A DNA stretch of 12,561 nt from an uncultured Bacilli bacterium. Its GTDB lineage: Bacteria > Bacillota_I > Bacilli_A > RF39 > UBA660. This document shows, one piece after another, positions 1 to 7,402 of the stretch; the first letter of the stretch is position 1; every line of letters starts with the position of its first letter. A model generated the notes under the pieces. It made no database searches and had not been told where the DNA came from. It saw only the letters and a list, made by a program, of their open reading frames with translations. Made by a program: the position numbers and the translations under genes. The stretch is taken from the NCBI GenBank assembly GCA_949746915.1, contig CATKEA010000145.1, positions 1 through 12,561 of the forward strand, given 5' to 3'.

Positions 1-3
1 ATT

Positions 4-37
4 ATAGTAAATTTGGTAAAATCAAAAAATTTACTAT
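4..37. repeat. AT-rich 11-bp perfect inverted repeat
   Basis: ATAGTAAATTT at 4-14 is exactly mirrored by AAATTTACTAT at 27-37 around a 12-base spacer. It lies about 70 bases upstream of the promoter of the acyl ligase gene. It could be an operator for a dimeric regulator, or the remains of a terminator for a gene left of the window. The stem is nearly all A/T and no clean T-run follows, so a strong intrinsic terminator is unlikely. The rest of positions 38-108 is T-rich DNA in which I see no gene. Confidence 0.5.
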
Positions 38-108
38 TAGTTTATTAATAAAAGTGCTATTTTTTGTGATTTTTTGTTGTTTTTCATTAAAAATATCATT
101 TATTTTAT

Positions 109-137
109 TTGACTCGTTATGTAAAATAGTATAAAAT
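109..137 (+). promoter_or_regulatory. Sigma-A-like promoter of the acyl ligase gene
   Basis: A -35 box TTGACT (109-114) is followed after 17 bases by TAAAAT (132-137). An alternative -10, TATAAA at 130-135, gives a 15-base spacer. The T-rich tract just upstream may act as an UP element. A transcript starting near 144 would have a very short leader before the AGGAGG ribosome binding site at 152-157. Identified by eye from the consensus only. Confidence 0.55.
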
Positions 138-161
138 ATTACGTATAAATGAGGAGGAAAT

Positions 162-1994
162 ATGACAGAAGAGTATTTAAAAAAATTAAAAGAAAAAATT
201 GCAAATTTGAGTAGTGTTGAAAAAGAGGATAGGGATATATATTTGTCAAAGTTTGGACATGGAGAATTTTTGGGACCAAAAGTAGGATATTCTAGTGTTG
301 ATAAACCTTGGCTTGGTATGTATCCAACAGTTATGCTTCAAGCATTTCAAAATAGAAGGCGTTTCAATAGAGTAATTGATAATTTAGATGCTGTTTGGAC
401 TAATGACGATGAGATGATAAATTATTATGATAATTTAATTACAAAACGAGAGATTTTTGAAAACGCTTTAGCAATGGCAAAGGCTTTTAAAAGTTATGGA
501 ATGAATGAGGGGGATTCTATACTTGCTTCCCTTGAGTCAGTTCCAGAGTATATTGAGCTTTTCCTTGCTGTTGAGATGATTGGGTGCTCTATTAAAAATT
601 ATATAGGTAGTAAGGAAGAAATAGTTGGTTTAATTAATGATGATAATTCTATAAAATTATATGTAGCACCTGATTATATTACAAAAGATGTAACAGATAA
701 AATTTATAATGAAACTGATATTAAAAATATAATAACAATTGATCCATTATTGTCTGTTAAAGATAAAAGTAAGGTAAGAGAATTAATTAAAGAAGAAATA
801 GATTCTAGATATACTGGTAATGAATCAAATGATAGTAGAAACGTTTCTCTTTATGACTTTTATCTTATTGGTAAAGAAATTGATAATAATTTTGTAGTTA
901 ATGGTGTTCATAATGTATTTTCTTCTTTTACAAGTGGTAGTACTGGAAAACCAAAAGAAGTTTTATTTACATCTGAGGCTGTTCTTGGAATTATTGATCA
1001 ATTATCATTGTCTCCATCACATGATGGTGAGAGGGATAAATGGCTTTTTGCCTTTTTACCACCAAGTATAGCGGCAGGAGTAATTGCTACTATGTTATAT
1101 CCATTAGCATCAGGAAAAACATTGATCTTAGATCCTTATTGCAGGTTAGAGAATTTAGATTTAGAAATGATGCATTATGAACCAAATGGTTGGGCATTAA
1201 TTCCACTATTCTTTAATGTTTTACTTGAAAGTGAAAGAATTCCAGCTGATTATGATATGAGTTATTTTAAATTGTTTGGGTTTGGGGCAGAACCTATGAC
1301 GATAAATTTTATTAATAAAGTACAGTCTTTTTTAGAACAACATAACTGTAATATCCCATTTAGTTCAGGATATGGTTTAAGTGAGGGTGGTTCTGGGTTA
1401 ACTGTTGCCCTTGGAAAAGAAATGTTATCATCAGGAACTTCAGGAATTCCAATGATTAATACTACCCTTGGAATTTTTGAACCAAAAACAGATATAGAAC
1501 TTGGCTATAATCAAATTGGAGAAATTTGCAAAAATGGTCCAGGATTAATGTCAGGATATTCTGATAAAAAATTAACTGATGAAGCATTAAAAGTACATTC
1601 TGATGGAACTCTTTGGTTACATACAGGTGATCATGGATTTATGACTGAGCAAGGACTTCTATTTGTTTTAGGTAGAAGTGGAATTAGAGTGTATCCAGAT
1701 AAGGTTGTTTTCCCACTTAGTATAGAAAATAAATTGTGTAGAATAGAAGAGGTAAAAGATGCGATAGTAGTTTCTGGAGACGATAAAAATAATGAAGGAT
1801 ATGAGTTACCTTATTTGTTTATTGTTCCTGAAAAAGATGTTGATCAAGTTGAGTTATTAAGTAAGATAAATACTGTTATAAATGAAGAATTCCAACAAGA
1901 AGAAAAACCAGAAAAAGTTTTCTTTATTGAGAAAAAACCAATCGATCATTTTAAGACAGATAGAAAAGTTTTAAAAAAAGAATATAAATTATAA
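162..1994 (+). CDS. AMP-forming acyl-CoA synthetase / AMP-dependent ligase (ANL superfamily), substrate unknown
   Basis: This 610-residue cytoplasmic enzyme belongs to the adenylate-forming (ANL) family, which activates a carboxylic acid with ATP to an acyl-AMP and usually passes it to CoA. The ATP-binding loop TSGSTGKPK is at residues 257-265. The second adenylate motif, SSGYGLSEGG, is at 401-410; the HTGD motif has its ribose-binding aspartate at D490; and GRSG with R505 marks the hinge to the C-terminal domain. Near the end, KTDRKVLK (598-605) aligns with the usual GK(V/I)DR element, so K598 is the likely catalytic lysine, although the usual preceding glycine is F597. All core motifs are present, so it should be active. 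An N-terminal segment of about 100 residues precedes the recognisable core. The start is set by AGGAGG at 152-157. The gene has its own promoter and terminator, so neighbours do not suggest a substrate. A fatty or aromatic acid is plausible. Family is sure, substrate is not. Confidence 0.9.
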   Translation: MTEEYLKKLKEKIANLSSVEKEDRDIYLSKFGHGEFLGPKVGYSSVDKPWLGMYPTVMLQAFQNRRRFNRVIDNLDAVWTNDDEMINYYDNLITKREIFENALAMAKAFKSYGMNEGDSILASLESVPEYIELFLAVEMIGCSIKNYIGSKEEIVGLINDDNSIKLYVAPDYITKDVTDKIYNETDIKNIITIDPLLSVKDKSKVRELIKEEIDSRYTGNESNDSRNVSLYDFYLIGKEIDNNFVVNGVHNVFSSFTSGSTGKPKEVLFTSEAVLGIIDQLSLSPSHDGERDKWLFAFLPPSIAAGVIATMLYPLASGKTLILDPYCRLENLDLEMMHYEPNGWALIPLFFNVLLESERIPADYDMSYFKLFGFGAEPMTINFINKVQSFLEQHNCNIPFSSGYGLSEGGSGLTVALGKEMLSSGTSGIPMINTTLGIFEPKTDIELGYNQIGEICKNGPGLMSGYSDKKLTDEALKVHSDGTLWLHTGDHGFMTEQGLLFVLGRSGIRVYPDKVVFPLSIENKLCRIEEVKDAIVVSGDDKNNEGYELPYLFIVPEKDVDQVELLSKINTVINEEFQQEEKPEKVFFIEKKPIDHFKTDRKVLKKEYKL

Positions 1995-2003
1995 TGGATA
2001 CTG

Positions 2004-2031
2004 GGAACCTTAAAAATTTGAGGTTCCTTTT
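2004..2031 (+). terminator. Intrinsic terminator after the acyl ligase gene
   Basis: GGAACCT (2004-2010) pairs perfectly with AGGTTCC (2021-2027) across a 10-base loop and is followed by TTTT. It starts 9 bases after the ligase stop codon and lies just ahead of the next promoter, so it should insulate the ligase from the kinase-ATPase operon. The T-run is short, so termination may be partial. Confidence 0.75.
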
Positions 2032-2033
2032 GG

Positions 2034-2063
2034 TTGCAAATAAAATAAACTGCGTGTTATAAT
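2034..2063 (+). promoter_or_regulatory. Extended -10 promoter of the kinase-ATPase operon
   Basis: A -35-like TTGCAA (2034-2039) is followed after 18 bases by a perfect TATAAT (2058-2063). TG at 2055-2056, one base before the -10, makes it an extended -10 promoter. A second overlapping TATAAT occurs at 2063-2068. It starts directly after the ligase terminator and lies about 35 bases before the kinase start, and so most likely drives both the kinase and the ATPase. This looks like a vegetative housekeeping promoter. No operator is evident. Confidence 0.7.
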
Positions 2064-2097
2064 ATAATAGATAATAATAATCGGGAGTGTGGTAATA

Positions 2098-4350
2098 GTG
2101 AATCTTGTAACAATTACAGCTAATGTTTGTTGTTGTTTATTTCTTGTTTTATTAATAGTTATTTATAGTTTAAAAGATAAGGTTAGGAATGATGATAATA
2201 GAATATATAGATGGATTTTAATTTGTAATGTTTTTTTATTAGTAATAGAATTAATATTTACTTGTACTATTTATTATTATAAAGATAACTTAGCTTTAAT
2301 TATGATTTTTGAGAAGATATATTTTATTTATAATTTAATTTGGATTTTAGTATTTTCATATTATATTATTTTAACAGCTAATGAGAAGAATAAAAAGGTG
2401 TATGATTTTTTACATGCAGATCATAATATGAATGTGATAGGTCTTTTGGTGTTTATTGCGCTTATGAGTGTAATTATTTTATTGTTGCCATTAGAACATG
2501 GCTATGAAAATGGTTATGTTGCTTATTCTTATGGTATGGCACCTGATTTTATGTCATTTATTGCTGGAATTATGATTATGATTGCCATATCTTCTATTGT
2601 TATAAATAGAAAAACGTTAAATAAGAAAAAAATAATTCCTATGATTATTTTTCCGATATTGATGACTTTTTTCTTTATGATTCATGCTATTTATCCAGAT
2701 GTTATGCTTACATCTTTATCAATAACTATTATTAGTCATATTATGTATCATACTATTGAAAATCCTGATATGAAAATGATTGAACAACTTAATTTGGCTA
2801 AAGAAGTAGCAGAAAAAGCTAATTTGGCAAAGTCGGAATTTTTATCTAATATGTCTCATGAAATTAGAACACCATTAAATGCTGTAGTTGGTTTTAGTGA
2901 ATGTATTTTGCAAGAAGAAACATTAGAAAGTGCTAAAGATGATGCAAGAGATATTATTATGGCTTCTCAAAATTTATTAGAGATTGTTAATGGTGTTTTG
3001 GATATTTCTAAAATAGAAGCTAATAAAATGGAAATAATAAATAAAGAATACGACTTAAAACAAGAGTTAACCGATTTAGCAAGATTGACTGCAACAAGAA
3101 TTGGGGAGAAGCCAGTTGTATTCAATACATCTTTTAGTGATGATTTACCAGCTATTTTATTTGGTGATGTTCAAAAAATAAAGCAAATAATTATAAATAT
3201 TTTAACTAATGCAATTAAGTATACAGATAAAGGGCGTATTGATTTTGTTGTATCTTGTATTAATGATAAAGAACAAACTACATTGATTATTAGTATTGAA
3301 GATACTGGAAGAGGAATAAAACCAGAAAAGATTGAGAAACTTTTTACGAAGTTTGAACGTCTTGATGAAGAGGGAAATACGACAATTGAGGGAACTGGAC
3401 TAGGACTTGCTATAACAAAAAAATTAGTAGAAATGTTAGGTGGAAAAATAGTAGTTCAAAGTAAATTTCAAGAAGGTTCAAAATTTACAGTTTATATTAA
3501 ACAAATTATAAGAGAGTATAATTTATCTCATGATAAGTTGCAGAATGATTCTAAAGATGTTTCAGAATTTGATTTTTCAAATAGAAGAATATTGGTAGTT
3601 GATGATAATAAAATAAACTTAAAACTTGCTAATAGAATATTAACAGGATTTAAAATTGAATGTGTTGAAGCTAATAGCGGAAGTGAGTGTTTAGAAAAAC
3701 AAGCTTCTTCAGAAAAATATGATATGATTCTTATGGACGATATGATGCCTCATATGAGTGGAACAGAAACACTTCATAAGTTGAAAGAGATGGAGAACTT
3801 TAATACACCAGTAATTGCTTTAACTGCTAATGCAATTGAAGGAATGAGAGAGTCTTATCTTAAGGAAGGGTTTAATGATTATTTGTCTAAACCAATAGAT
3901 AAGGTTGAATTAACAAGAATATTAAGTAAATTTTTGCCGAAGAAAATTGATTTGGTAGAAGAAAATAATTTAAAGTTAGATAATAATATTGATAGTAAAG
4001 AAGTTTATTTAAAGGAAAATGGAATAGATGTCGAAAAAGGTTTTACAATTTTAGGTGATAAAAATTTATTTTTTGATACATTAAAGGATTTTTATTTTGC
4101 TAGTAGTTTAAGAAGGGACGAGTTATTATTACATTTGGCAAATGGTGATTTAAAAAATTATAGTATTTTAACTCATTCTATAAAGAGTGATTGTAAATAT
4201 CTAGGAATTGATAATTTGGCAGATATTTGTTTTGTACATGAAACTAAATCAAAGGAAAATGATAAAGAATATATTGATAGTGAATTTCAAAAGTTATTAG
4301 ATGAGTATGACAGGATTATATCAATATTAAAAGAATATTATGGAGAGTAG
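2098..4350 (+). CDS. Membrane-bound hybrid histidine kinase (7TM-HisKA-HATPase-REC-HPt)
   Basis: This 750-residue phosphorelay sensor has about seven hydrophobic segments (roughly residues 3-24, 37-61, 64-92, 111-132, 149-170, 180-198, 203-222), then a short helical linker and the HisKA domain with phospho-accepting H254 in MSHEIRTPLN. The ATPase domain has its N box at N371, its G1 box DTGRGI at 402-407 and its G2 box GTGLGL at 432-437. A receiver domain follows, with acidic pair D502/D503, phospho-accepting D547, T576 and K598. An HPt domain closes the protein, with H693 in HSIKSDCKYLG. The full His-Asp-His chain therefore sits in one chain, but no DNA-binding output is present and no response regulator is in the window. 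The signal is unknown; there is no large extracellular sensor, so sensing is probably within or near the membrane. I chose GTG at 2098 because GGGAG (2083-2087) lies 10 bases before it; the upstream in-frame GTG at 2089 is only one base from that site. The gene is followed closely by the Ca2+-type ATPase gene. Confidence 0.93.
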   Translation: MNLVTITANVCCCLFLVLLIVIYSLKDKVRNDDNRIYRWILICNVFLLVIELIFTCTIYYYKDNLALIMIFEKIYFIYNLIWILVFSYYIILTANEKNKKVYDFLHADHNMNVIGLLVFIALMSVIILLLPLEHGYENGYVAYSYGMAPDFMSFIAGIMIMIAISSIVINRKTLNKKKIIPMIIFPILMTFFFMIHAIYPDVMLTSLSITIISHIMYHTIENPDMKMIEQLNLAKEVAEKANLAKSEFLSNMSHEIRTPLNAVVGFSECILQEETLESAKDDARDIIMASQNLLEIVNGVLDISKIEANKMEIINKEYDLKQELTDLARLTATRIGEKPVVFNTSFSDDLPAILFGDVQKIKQIIINILTNAIKYTDKGRIDFVVSCINDKEQTTLIISIEDTGRGIKPEKIEKLFTKFERLDEEGNTTIEGTGLGLAITKKLVEMLGGKIVVQSKFQEGSKFTVYIKQIIREYNLSHDKLQNDSKDVSEFDFSNRRILVVDDNKINLKLANRILTGFKIECVEANSGSECLEKQASSEKYDMILMDDMMPHMSGTETLHKLKEMENFNTPVIALTANAIEGMRESYLKEGFNDYLSKPIDKVELTRILSKFLPKKIDLVEENNLKLDNNIDSKEVYLKENGIDVEKGFTILGDKNLFFDTLKDFYFASSLRRDELLLHLANGDLKNYSILTHSIKSDCKYLGIDNLADICFVHETKSKENDKEYIDSEFQKLLDEYDRIISILKEYYGE

Positions 4351-4359
4351 GTTATATAG

Positions 4360-7008
4360 ATGAAATTTTATCAAATGACAGAGGAAGAAATTCTGTCTGA
4401 GCTTAAAACGGATATTGGTGGACTTACTAGTGAAGAGGCAGAAAAAAGAATTAATGAAAATGGCAAAAATGTTTTACCAAAAGAAAAAAAGAAAAATATT
4501 ATTCAAATATTTTTTGAACAATTTTTAGACCCGATTATATGGGTAATGATTGTAGCATGTTTATTTTCTTTGTTAGTAGGAGAAACAATTGATGCTTTGG
4601 TCATTGTATTTATAATTTTAGTAGATGCTATTCTTGGAACTTTTCAAGAATGGAAGGCTGGGAAAAGTGCAGATGCTTTAAAGAATCTGATTAAAGTAAA
4701 AGTGAAAGTGTTAAGGGATTCAAAAGAAGTATTGATTGATAGTGAGAATCTTACTATTGGTGATATTGTTCTTATGGAATCGGGTGATAAAATTGTTTCT
4801 GATATTAGACTTTTACAAACTAATAATTTTGCAGTTGATGAGTCTGTTTTAACTGGAGAAAGTGTTGCTATTGTTAAGAGTCATAATGCTTTGAAAGAGC
4901 AATCTTCTATTAGTGATATTAGGAATATGGCGTATGCGGGATGTAGTGTTACTACTGGTAGAGCGCTTGGTGTTGTTGTTGGAATAGGTGTTAATACAGA
5001 GATTGGTCGTATTGCTACTAAGGTTATTGAAACTAAAGAAGAGAAATCTCCACTTGTTATTAGAATGGAAAAATTTTCAAAACAGATAACACTTATTATT
5101 TTAGTTGTTGCAATTGTATTAACAGCTATTATGTTATTTAAGGGACTTGATTTTAAAGAAATATTTTTATCTGTTGTAGCTTTATCAGTTTCAGCTATGC
5201 CTGAGGGTTTACCATTGGCTTTGACTTTAGCTTTGACAATTGCTTCTACTAGAATGGCCAAGAAAAATGTGATTGTTAAAAAGTTAAATGCGGTTGAGAG
5301 TTTAGGAAGCTGTACAGTAATAGCTAGTGATAAGACTGGAACTCTTACAGTTAATGAGCAAACTGCAAAAAGAGTAGTTTTGCCAAGTGGAGATTTTTTT
5401 GAAATAACTGGTACTGGTTATAATGATAAAGGTAAAATTATTTCTTATGAAAAGACTTCTTATAAAAGTCTTAAAGAAATTGCTTATCTTGGTGTTATAA
5501 ATAATGAGGCAACGTTAGAAAAGAAAGGACGTAAGTGGGTTTCTTTTGGAGATACTATTGATATAGCTTTTTTAGCTCTTGGAAAGAAAGTTAATGTTTC
5601 AGAAAAAAAGAATAATTTGGCAAGTATTCCATATGAGTCTGAGAAAGGATATTCAGCTGTTTTTTATAAAGAAAAAGGAAAAATTAATTGTACAGTAAAA
5701 GGTTCATTAGAAAAAGTTTTATCATTTTGTGATTCAATGGATGATGATGGTATGATACTTGATGTTGATAAGGAACATTTGTTAAAGCAAAATGATGATT
5801 TGGCAAAAGATGGATATCGTGTTATTGCTATTGCTAAGGGTGAAGTTAGTGATTTTAAAACTAAAGATTTCTATGATGAGAAGGATATTCCATCTTTAAC
5901 ATTTGTTGGATTAGTAGCTTTTATTGATCCAGTTAGAAAAGAAGTTAAAGCTTCAATTAATAAGTGTCGTGGTGCAGGTATTGATGTTTTAATGATTACA
6001 GGGGATCATCCACTTACAGCATTATCAATTGCTAAAGAGTTAAAACTTGCTAATAATATTAGTGAGGTAGCTACTGGCAGTGAACTTTCTAAGTATTTAG
6101 AAGCAAATGATATGGAAGCATTTGATGAATATTTAAAAGATAAAAAGGTTTTTGCACGTGTTACTCCGATTGAAAAGTTAGAGATTGTTAATTCTCTTAA
6201 ACGAAGAGGAGAGTTTGTTGCAGTTACTGGTGATGGAGTTAATGATGCACCAGCGATTAAAACTGCTAATCTTGGTATTGCTATGGGTAGTGGAACTGAT
6301 GTTAGTAAAGAAACTGCAACAATGATTATTACTGATGATAATTTTATGTCAATTGTTGCTGGTATTGAAGAAGGAAGAAGTGCTTATAGTAATATTAGAA
6401 AAGTAGCATATTTTTTAATATCTAGTGGCCTTGCTGAGGTTTTATTTTTTACTTTGTCAATAGTATTTGATTTACCTATGCCATTAGTTGCGATTCAACT
6501 TTTATGGATTAATATAGTTACAGATGGTTTTCAAGATATGGCTTTGTCTTTAGAAAAGAGTGATCGATTGGTAATGAATGAAAAACCACGAAGTACAAAG
6601 GAACCATTGTTTGATAAGTCACTTTTGAGAGAAGTTCTTATTTCTGGTTTTACGATGGGATTAATTGTTTTTGGATTTTGGATTGTATTATTAAAAGTAT
6701 TTGAAATTGATGTTACTATTTCACGTGGATATGTAATGACTCTTATGGTATTTATTCAAAATTTACATGTCTTTAATTGTCGAAGTGAGAAAAAATCAAT
6801 ATTTGAAACACCAGTTAATAATCCGTTTTTGTTTGTTAGTATAATAAGTACTATTGTTCTTCAAATAGTGGTAATGGAAGTTGATTTTCTTAGTGAGATT
6901 TTATCAGCTACTAGTATTCCGATAGGACATTTATTATCAATATTCTTTTTATCGCTTCCAATAATATTTGTCATGGAAGCATATAAGTCTATTGTAAGAG
7001 GTGATTAG
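4360..7008 (+). CDS. Calcium-type P-type ATPase (P2 family cation pump)
   Basis: This 882-residue pump uses ATP to move a cation, most likely Ca2+, out of the cytoplasm. It shows an N-terminal cation-ATPase segment, M1-M2 (about 57-95), an actuator domain with TGES at 165-168, M3-M4 (242-291) with PEGLP at 281-285, the phosphorylation motif DKTGTLT with D324, a nucleotide-binding KGS at 447-449, TGD at 547-549, and TGDGVNDAP at 623-631. Six C-terminal membrane segments follow. By gap-free alignment from memory with SERCA, E282, N718 and D722 match the site II ligands (E309, N796, D800), and E693 matches E771. G690 replaces N768 and Q800 replaces E908, so the second Ca2+ site looks incomplete, as in single-Ca2+ bacterial pumps of the Listeria LMCA1 kind. 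The gene starts 10 bases after the kinase stop, with AGGT at 4349-4352 as ribosome binding site, and so is co-transcribed. Ca2+ specificity is inferred from motifs; related pumps move Mn2+ or Na+. Confidence 0.92.
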   Translation: MKFYQMTEEEILSELKTDIGGLTSEEAEKRINENGKNVLPKEKKKNIIQIFFEQFLDPIIWVMIVACLFSLLVGETIDALVIVFIILVDAILGTFQEWKAGKSADALKNLIKVKVKVLRDSKEVLIDSENLTIGDIVLMESGDKIVSDIRLLQTNNFAVDESVLTGESVAIVKSHNALKEQSSISDIRNMAYAGCSVTTGRALGVVVGIGVNTEIGRIATKVIETKEEKSPLVIRMEKFSKQITLIILVVAIVLTAIMLFKGLDFKEIFLSVVALSVSAMPEGLPLALTLALTIASTRMAKKNVIVKKLNAVESLGSCTVIASDKTGTLTVNEQTAKRVVLPSGDFFEITGTGYNDKGKIISYEKTSYKSLKEIAYLGVINNEATLEKKGRKWVSFGDTIDIAFLALGKKVNVSEKKNNLASIPYESEKGYSAVFYKEKGKINCTVKGSLEKVLSFCDSMDDDGMILDVDKEHLLKQNDDLAKDGYRVIAIAKGEVSDFKTKDFYDEKDIPSLTFVGLVAFIDPVRKEVKASINKCRGAGIDVLMITGDHPLTALSIAKELKLANNISEVATGSELSKYLEANDMEAFDEYLKDKKVFARVTPIEKLEIVNSLKRRGEFVAVTGDGVNDAPAIKTANLGIAMGSGTDVSKETATMIITDDNFMSIVAGIEEGRSAYSNIRKVAYFLISSGLAEVLFFTLSIVFDLPMPLVAIQLLWINIVTDGFQDMALSLEKSDRLVMNEKPRSTKEPLFDKSLLREVLISGFTMGLIVFGFWIVLLKVFEIDVTISRGYVMTLMVFIQNLHVFNCRSEKKSIFETPVNNPFLFVSIISTIVLQIVVMEVDFLSEILSATSIPIGHLLSIFFLSLPIIFVMEAYKSIVRGD

Positions 7009-7014
7009 AAAGTA

Positions 7015-7056
7015 AAAAGATCAAGGATTTTAGTAGTCTTATATCCTTGATCTTTT
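7015..7056. terminator. Bidirectional terminator between the ATPase gene and sspI
   Basis: AAAAGATCAAGGAT (7015-7028) pairs perfectly over 14 bp with ATCCTTGATCTTTT (7043-7056), leaving a 14-base loop. On the plus strand it ends in TTTT, seven bases after the ATPase stop. On the minus strand the complementary A-rich flank gives a T-run just after the sspI stop codon at 7058-7060. One hairpin can thus end both convergent transcripts. Confidence 0.9.
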
Positions 7057-7057
7057 A

Positions 7058-7300
7058 TTAATTGTTGCTATCTTGATTTTTTTCTGGTTGTTCTCTTTTA
7101 ATTCGGTTTTCAATTATTTTAAGCATTTCATTTTTCATTTCGTCTGATGCATCACTCCATATTATTTCTAAAAATACTCCCATACCTGGTAGAGTTATTT
7201 CATCATTTTCTTTTATACTTTCATCAATTGCGCTACGTAAGGTATCAGTGTTGTCTCCTTTAAAATTATTAATTATATGTCTTCTAATATCTAAATCCAT
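7058..7300 (-). CDS. sspI: Small acid-soluble spore protein SspI
   Basis: This 80-residue protein matches the minor spore protein family SspI, made in the developing forespore in Bacillus. The characteristic features are the start MDLDIRRHIINN, the central LPGMGVFLEIIW (residues 37-48) and a helical acidic/basic tail; Bacillus subtilis SspI is about 71 residues with the same layout. SspI is not an alpha/beta-type DNA-binding SASP; its exact role in the spore is unclear even in Bacillus. The start is placed at the ATG whose first base is 7300, because AAAGGA (minus strand, 7314-7309) lies 8 bases upstream. The in-frame ATG at 7309 directly abuts that site. The gene stands alone, convergent with the ATPase gene and divergent from the metallopeptidase gene. 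Its presence is the best evidence in the window that the organism makes endospores. Confidence 0.88.
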   Translation of the reverse strand: MDLDIRRHIINNFKGDNTDTLRSAIDESIKENDEITLPGMGVFLEIIWSDASDEMKNEMLKIIENRIKREQPEKNQDSNN

Positions 7301-7321
7301 AAATATCATCCTTTCTAATAA

Positions 7322-7351
7322 TATTTTGTTAGTTAAAGGAAATATTTATAC
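7322..7351 (-). promoter_or_regulatory. Candidate sigma-G (forespore) promoter of sspI
   Basis: On the minus strand GTATA (7351-7347) fits the Bacillus sigma-G -35 pattern GHATR. After 18 bases CAAAATA (7328-7322) fits the -10 pattern CATnnTA with one mismatch. Forespore sigma-G control is what is known for sspI in Bacillus. The implied leader before AAAGGA is very short, which lowers confidence. Confidence 0.4.
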
Positions 7352-7354
7352 ATT
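7326..7354 (+). promoter_or_regulatory. Candidate sigma-A promoter of the metallopeptidase gene
   Basis: TTGTTA (7326-7331) and TACATT (7349-7354) are separated by 17 bases, giving a leader of roughly 40 bases. An alternative is TTGCGT (7358-7363) with TACAAT (7381-7386), also 17 bases apart, but its transcript would start at the ribosome binding site. Either overlaps or sits next to the sspI promoter region on the other strand. Confidence 0.4.
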
Positions 7355-7402
7355 TAATTGCGTAATTTTAAAAAAAATTATACAATTATATTGGTGGTAA
7401 TA

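Noticed and set aside
2089..2097. Upstream GTG start for the hybrid kinase
   Set aside because: It lies one base after the GGGAG ribosome binding site; GTG at 2098 has proper spacing.
4881..5261. 126-codon open reading frame on the minus strand
   Set aside because: It lies wholly inside the P-type ATPase gene, which has clear family motifs in its own frame. The minus-strand translation is low-complexity and matches no family I recognise.
7358..7402. TTG-initiated N-terminal extension of the metallopeptidase
   Set aside because: No ribosome binding site precedes the TTG, and GGTGG lies correctly before ATG 7403. The extension also covers promoter-like sequence.
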